NCBI RefSeq assembly: GCF_000067165.1
Contig: NC_010162.1
Coordinates: 9,307,001 to 9,371,000, forward strand
From: Sorangium cellulosum So ce56
GTDB taxonomy: Bacteria; Myxococcota_A; Polyangia; Polyangiales; Polyangiaceae
Length of the DNA stretch: 64,000 nucleotides
Reading direction: 5' to 3'
Shown here: piece after piece, positions 60,135 to 64,000 of the stretch
Numbering within the stretch: position 1 is the stretch's first letter
Layout of the letters: each line of letters opens with the position of its first letter
Notes under the pieces: generated by a model
What the model was told of the DNA's origin: nothing
Seen by the model: only the letters and a program-made list of their open reading frames with translations
The model's database searches: none
Made by a program: the position numbers and the translations under genes

Positions 60135-63100
60135 ATGAAAAAGAGAGAGCGATCCAGCGACGGCCGTAAAGGCCAACCGGACACGACGTCGACGAACCGC
60201 GCGCAGGCGGCGCCCGATCAGGGCGCTGAAGCGCGCGCTGCGCGCGAGGACGGCGGGTCCGGCGACGGGAAGGGCCGCGAACCTGGCGGGCAGCCCCTGT
60301 TGCCCGCGCTCACCCTGCCGAAGGGCGGAGGTGCCATCCGCGGCATCGGCGAGAAATTCTCGGTCAACCCGGCGACGGGCACCTCGTCGCTCGCCGTTCC
60401 GCTCCCCGCGTCGCCCGGCCGCGGCGGGTTCGGCCCCCAGCTCCAGCTCGCGTACGACAGCGGGGGCGGCAACGGCGCCTTCGGCCTCGGATTCGCTCTC
60501 TCGGTCCCGAGCATCTCCCGGAAGACGGACAAGGGCCTGCCTCGCTACCTGGACGACATCGATTCTGACGACTTCATCCTCTCGGGCGCCGAGGATCTGG
60601 TCCCCACGCTCAGCCAGACCGGCGAGCCTGAGCTCGATCGCGGTACCCATGTCGCGCTCACCTACAGGCCGCGGGTGGAAGGCCTCTTTGCGCGCATCGA
60701 GCGCTGGATCCGAAAGGACGACGGCGACGTGCACTGGCGTGTGACCACCAAGGACAATACAACCCACTTCTATGGCCAGACGCCCGAGACGCGCATCGCG
60801 GACCCCGGAGGCCCGGAGGTGGGCCGCGGTGCGCGCATCTTCAGTTGGCTGCTCGACGAGAGCCGCGACGACAAGGGCAACATCATTCGTTACGAGTACA
60901 AGGCCGAGGATCGCACCGGCGTCGACCCTTCGGACTTGAGCGAGAAGAGCCGCTTCGAGCGCCAGGGAGGGGATCTTGTCTTCCTTGCCACTGCCCAGCG
61001 TTACCTGAAGCGTGTCCGTTACTGCAATGCGGTCCCGTTCGTCGCGAGCGGCTTCATGATGGAGATGGTGTTCGATTACGGCGAGCACGCGCCCGCCGAG
61101 GCGACCACCACCGCCGTACCCACACCGGCGGACTCCGGACCGGGGACCTCGCCCTGGACGGTCCGCCAGGACCCGTTCTCGAGCTACAGGGCCACGTTCG
61201 AGGTGCGCACGTACCGGCTTTGCCGTCGCGTGCTCATGTTTCACCGCTTCCCCGCCGATGGCACGCCGGTGCTCGTCAGGTCGACGGACTTCGAGTATGA
61301 CGCCAGCGGAGCGTTCACCTATCTCGTGGGTGTCACGCAGGCGGGTTATCTGTTCGACACGGTCACGAGCACGTGGCAGCGGCAGGTGCTCCCCACGCTG
61401 CGCCTCGACTACGTGCGGCCCGTCATCAACGACACGCTGAGCGCGCTCCCGCGCGACAGCCTCGTGGGGATCGAGGACGGCGTGGATGGAGCGGCCAAGC
61501 AGTGGATCGATCTCAACGGCGAGGGCATCCCCGGGGTGCTCATCGACGAAGGGTCGACCTGGTACTACAAGGCGAACCGCGGGCAAGGAAAGCTGGAGGC
61601 GCCCCGCACCCTCTCCGCGTTGCCAGCGCCGAGCACGCTCGTGGGGGGCGTCCAGCAGCTGGAGGACCTCGGCGGGGATGGCCAGCTCGATCTGGTCGCC
61701 TACGGCGCGCCGCTCTCCGGCTACTTCTCGAGCACGAAAGAGGGCGGCTTCGAGGCGCTCCGGACGTTCGAGTCCCTGCCGAACATCGACTGGATGGATC
61801 CGAACCTGCGCTTCATCGACCTCGATGGCGACGGCCTCCCGGATCTGCTGATCACCGAGGACCACGCGTTCGTCTGGTACCGCTCGAAGGCGAAGCAGGG
61901 CTTCGGCGAAGCCCAGCGTGTCTTCTATACGGACGACGACGAGCGCGGGCCGGCGGTCGTGTTCGCGGATCCGGAGCAGAGCATCCAGCTCGCCGACATG
62001 AGCGGCGACGGGCTCGTCGACATCGTCCGCGTGCGCAACGGCGAGGTGTGCTTCTGGCCCAACCTCGGTTATGGGCGCTTCGGCAAGAAGGTCACGCTGG
62101 AGAACAGCCCCGTCTTCGCGGCCATGGACGAGTTCGACGCGCGGCGCGTCCGCTTCGGCGACGTCGACGGCTCGGGCACCAGCGACATCTTCTATCTGGG
62201 GAGCGATCGCGTCGCCCTCTACCTGAACGAGTCCGGCAATCGCCTCGCCGCACCGGTGCACATTCACTCGCTGCCGCCGGTGGACAGCGTTGTACGGCTT
62301 GGCATCGTCGATCTGCTCGGCCAGGGCACCGCGTGCCTGGTCTGGTCGTCGCCGCTCCCCACCGCGCGTTCCATCTTCTACGTGGACCTGATGGCGGGCG
62401 CGAAGCCGCACCTGCTCCGCTCGGTCATCAACAACCTCGGCGCGGAGACGACGATCAGCTACGCGCCTTCGACGAAGTTTTACCTGGAGGACAAGGCCGC
62501 CGGCATCCAATGGCTCACGCGCCTCGCCTTCCCGGTGCACGTGGTCGATCATGTCGAGCGCGTCGACGCGATCTCGAAGAGCCGGCTCGTGACGACGTAC
62601 CGCTATCGGCATGGGTTCTTCGACGGCGTGGAGCGCGAGTTTCGTGGGTTCGCCCGCGTCGAGCAGCGCGACGCGGAGGAGTTCACGGTCGGAGCCTCCG
62701 GGACCGAGCTCTTTCAGGCGCCGGTACGGACGGTGAGCTGGTATCACACGGGCGCTTGGCTCGAGAAAGAGCGGCTGGAAAGGGAGCTGGCGGAGGAGTA
62801 CTTCCAGAAGGGGCCGGCCGCCATGCTCCTGAGGGACACCGTGCTCCCTCAGGGCATGTCCATTCAGGACGAGCGCGAGGCAGCGCGAGCGCTGCGCGGG
62901 AGGTTGCTGCGCCAGGAGATCTACGCGCTGGACGGCACAAACAAAGAGAACATCCCGTATCTCACGACCGAGCAGAGCTTCGAGGTCAGGCGCATCAAGA
63001 CGAGCGAAGGCACGCGGCACGGCGTCTTCATGGTGCATGAGCGAGAGCGTGTCCTCATTCACAGCGAGCGCAAGGCCGACGATCCGCGCGTCGTCCACGA

Positions 63101-64000
63101 CCTCGTGCTCGACGTCGACGAGTTCGGCAACGTCGAGCGCAGGGTATCGATCGCGTATGCACGCGCCACGGGAGAGCCGGAGCAGCGACGCGCATGGACG
63201 ACAATGACGGAGAGCGATTACATCAACAAGCCAACGGAAATCACGTGGTACAGGGTTGGCCTCCAATGCGAAGAGCGGCTCTTCGAGCTCACCGGGCTCA
63301 CGCTGCCGGCCGCTGGACAGGGCCTGCTGGCTCGCTCCGCGCTGCACGATGAACAGGGGACGGGTGTCCTCGATATGCTTGATCCAGAGGACGATTTGCC
63401 CTACGAGGGAGAGTCGACCGGCCTTGCACCCCAGCGCCGCCTGATCCAGCGAACGCAGCAGGTCTTCTACGAGGACGACCTTAGCGGGCCCTTGCCGCTC
63501 GGTGAAGTCGAATCCCTGGCGCTGCCCTACAAGCGCTACGAGCTCGCGCTGACGCCGGGGCTCGTGAGCGAGATCGTCCAGGATTCCGGGCAGTTCAGCG
63601 CGACGGCGTTCGACCCTGCGGTGTTGTTGTCCGAGGGGCGTTATGTCCAGCGCGACGGGGGGTACTGGACGGCCAGCGGCCACCTCGTCTTCGATTCCGC
63701 GCGCTTCTACCTCCCCGTCGAAGCGGTCGACCCGTTCGGCGAGCACTCCTTCGTCACCTATGACGATTTTGCGCTGCTCATCGAGACCACGACGGATCCG
63801 CTGAACAATCAGGTTCAGGCCGAGAACGACTACCGCGTCCTTGCCCCGTGGCACATCACCGACCCAAACCTCAACCGCTCCGCCGTCGCCTTCGACGCGC
63901 TCGGCAGGGTCGTCCGCAGCGCCGTGATGGGCAAAGACAACGCGAACGAGGGTGATACGCTCGACAACCCGACGTCGCGCATCGAATACGACATTCTTCG
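60135..64000 (+). CDS. Tc toxin B component (TcB, possibly TcB-TcC fusion), 3' end outside window
   Basis: The frame starts at ATG 60135 with GAGG nearby and stays open to the window end (1288 codons). Residues 1-60 are a charged, disordered leader. Residues about 65-330 are the SpvB-like domain (GEKFSVNPATGTSSLAVPLP, LQLAYDSGGGNGAFGLGFAL). FG-GAP/VCBS-like units follow at about 560-690 (FIDLDGDGLPDLLI, LADMSGDGLVDIVRV, FGDVDGSGTSDIFYL), forming the TcB propeller that docks on TcA. The remainder is the RHS-type shell (FRGFARVEQRD, VDPFGEHSFVTYDDF), still unfinished at the edge. Together with TcA it would form the delivery machine. The toxic C-terminus lies beyond 64000. Confidence 0.95.
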   Translation, partial: MKKRERSSDGRKGQPDTTSTNRAQAAPDQGAEARAAREDGGSGDGKGREPGGQPLLPALTLPKGGGAIRGIGEKFSVNPATGTSSLAVPLPASPGRGGFGPQLQLAYDSGGGNGAFGLGFALSVPSISRKTDKGLPRYLDDIDSDDFILSGAEDLVPTLSQTGEPELDRGTHVALTYRPRVEGLFARIERWIRKDDGDVHWRVTTKDNTTHFYGQTPETRIADPGGPEVGRGARIFSWLLDESRDDKGNIIRYEYKAEDRTGVDPSDLSEKSRFERQGGDLVFLATAQRYLKRVRYCNAVPFVASGFMMEMVFDYGEHAPAEATTTAVPTPADSGPGTSPWTVRQDPFSSYRATFEVRTYRLCRRVLMFHRFPADGTPVLVRSTDFEYDASGAFTYLVGVTQAGYLFDTVTSTWQRQVLPTLRLDYVRPVINDTLSALPRDSLVGIEDGVDGAAKQWIDLNGEGIPGVLIDEGSTWYYKANRGQGKLEAPRTLSALPAPSTLVGGVQQLEDLGGDGQLDLVAYGAPLSGYFSSTKEGGFEALRTFESLPNIDWMDPNLRFIDLDGDGLPDLLITEDHAFVWYRSKAKQGFGEAQRVFYTDDDERGPAVVFADPEQSIQLADMSGDGLVDIVRVRNGEVCFWPNLGYGRFGKKVTLENSPVFAAMDEFDARRVRFGDVDGSGTSDIFYLGSDRVALYLNESGNRLAAPVHIHSLPPVDSVVRLGIVDLLGQGTACLVWSSPLPTARSIFYVDLMAGAKPHLLRSVINNLGAETTISYAPSTKFYLEDKAAGIQWLTRLAFPVHVVDHVERVDAISKSRLVTTYRYRHGFFDGVEREFRGFARVEQRDAEEFTVGASGTELFQAPVRTVSWYHTGAWLEKERLERELAEEYFQKGPAAMLLRDTVLPQGMSIQDEREAARALRGRLLRQEIYALDGTNKENIPYLTTEQSFEVRRIKTSEGTRHGVFMVHERERVLIHSERKADDPRVVHDLVLDVDEFGNVERRVSIAYARATGEPEQRRAWTTMTESDYINKPTEITWYRVGLQCEERLFELTGLTLPAAGQGLLARSALHDEQGTGVLDMLDPEDDLPYEGESTGLAPQRRLIQRTQQVFYEDDLSGPLPLGEVESLALPYKRYELALTPGLVSEIVQDSGQFSATAFDPAVLLSEGRYVQRDGGYWTASGHLVFDSARFYLPVEAVDPFGEHSFVTYDDFALLIETTTDPLNNQVQAENDYRVLAPWHITDPNLNRSAVAFDALGRVVRSAVMGKDNANEGDTLDNPTSRIEYDIL

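Noticed and set aside
60087..63854. 1255-codon minus-strand frame opposite TcB
   Set aside because: Antisense shadow of the SpvB/RHS coding frame; no recognisable motif.

Overview
The window looks like chromosomal DNA of a soil myxobacterium of the Polyangiales (Sorangium-like). This is an inference from very high G+C with strong third-position bias, secreted lipoproteins with long GGTGG linkers, SBBP-type propeller repeats, ECF sigma factors with C-terminal extensions, and abundant regulatory and mobile genes. No rRNA, tRNA or CRISPR array was seen.

Layout. (1) 1-10.6 kb: cell-surface and catabolic genes. They are a partial lipoprotein, an SBBP-repeat lipoprotein, a secreted GH10 xylanase, a small membrane protein overlapping a class A flavin monooxygenase, and a copper/c-haem monooxygenase-like lipoprotein divergent from a TetR regulator with a zinc-ribbon tail. 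(2) 10.6-15.5 kb: a mobile and accessory block. Three sites with integron attC architecture (12653-12719, 13497-13582, 14556-14632) delimit gene cassettes with no integron integrase in the window, so this is a candidate CALIN. The cassettes carry an Mrr-like nuclease with a partner, a possible Nmad-like protein and a RecB-type PD-(D/E)XK nuclease. Two copies of a diverged ~230-bp intergenic repeat flank the array, and a serine-recombinase remnant follows. (3) 15.6-27.1 kb: three tandem giant genes, each encoding an N-terminal CHAT caspase-like protease, a central STAND/NB-ARC ATPase and a C-terminal TPR sensor. A 58-aa zinc protein and a 135-aa membrane protein sit between the first and second. 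The first and third giants are identical over 1220 bp covering the protease and P-loop, but diverge in the sensor half. This is the best candidate in the window for an undescribed, probably immune or cell-death, system.

(4) 27.2-33 kb: an intact IS66-family element (27887-30547) with 22-bp inverted repeats and a perfect 8-bp target duplication has split an ECF sigma factor gene, which rejoins in frame if the element is removed. A membrane-anchored HigA-like HTH protein and a second, membrane-anchored ECF sigma factor follow. (5) 33.2-37.5 kb: an apparent operon of a PEGA/TPR protein and two Gly/Asp-rich lipoproteins. (6) 37.5-40.6 kb: a putative excisionase-type protein and a tyrosine recombinase downstream of a 27-nt palindrome. 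(7) 40.7-46.1 kb, minus strand: a DUF4015 putative glycosidase and a four-gene MacAB-like export operon (adaptor, ATPase, two FtsX-type permeases). (8) 48.1 kb to the end: a Tc toxin locus with TcA (3557 aa), a UDP-glycosyltransferase-like gene and TcB (open at the window end).

Themes: the 10.6-31 kb stretch reads as a defence/mobile island assembled by integron cassettes, duplication or gene conversion and IS activity. The right end is a toxin-delivery locus with an unusual glycosyltransferase placed between the pore and the cocoon component.
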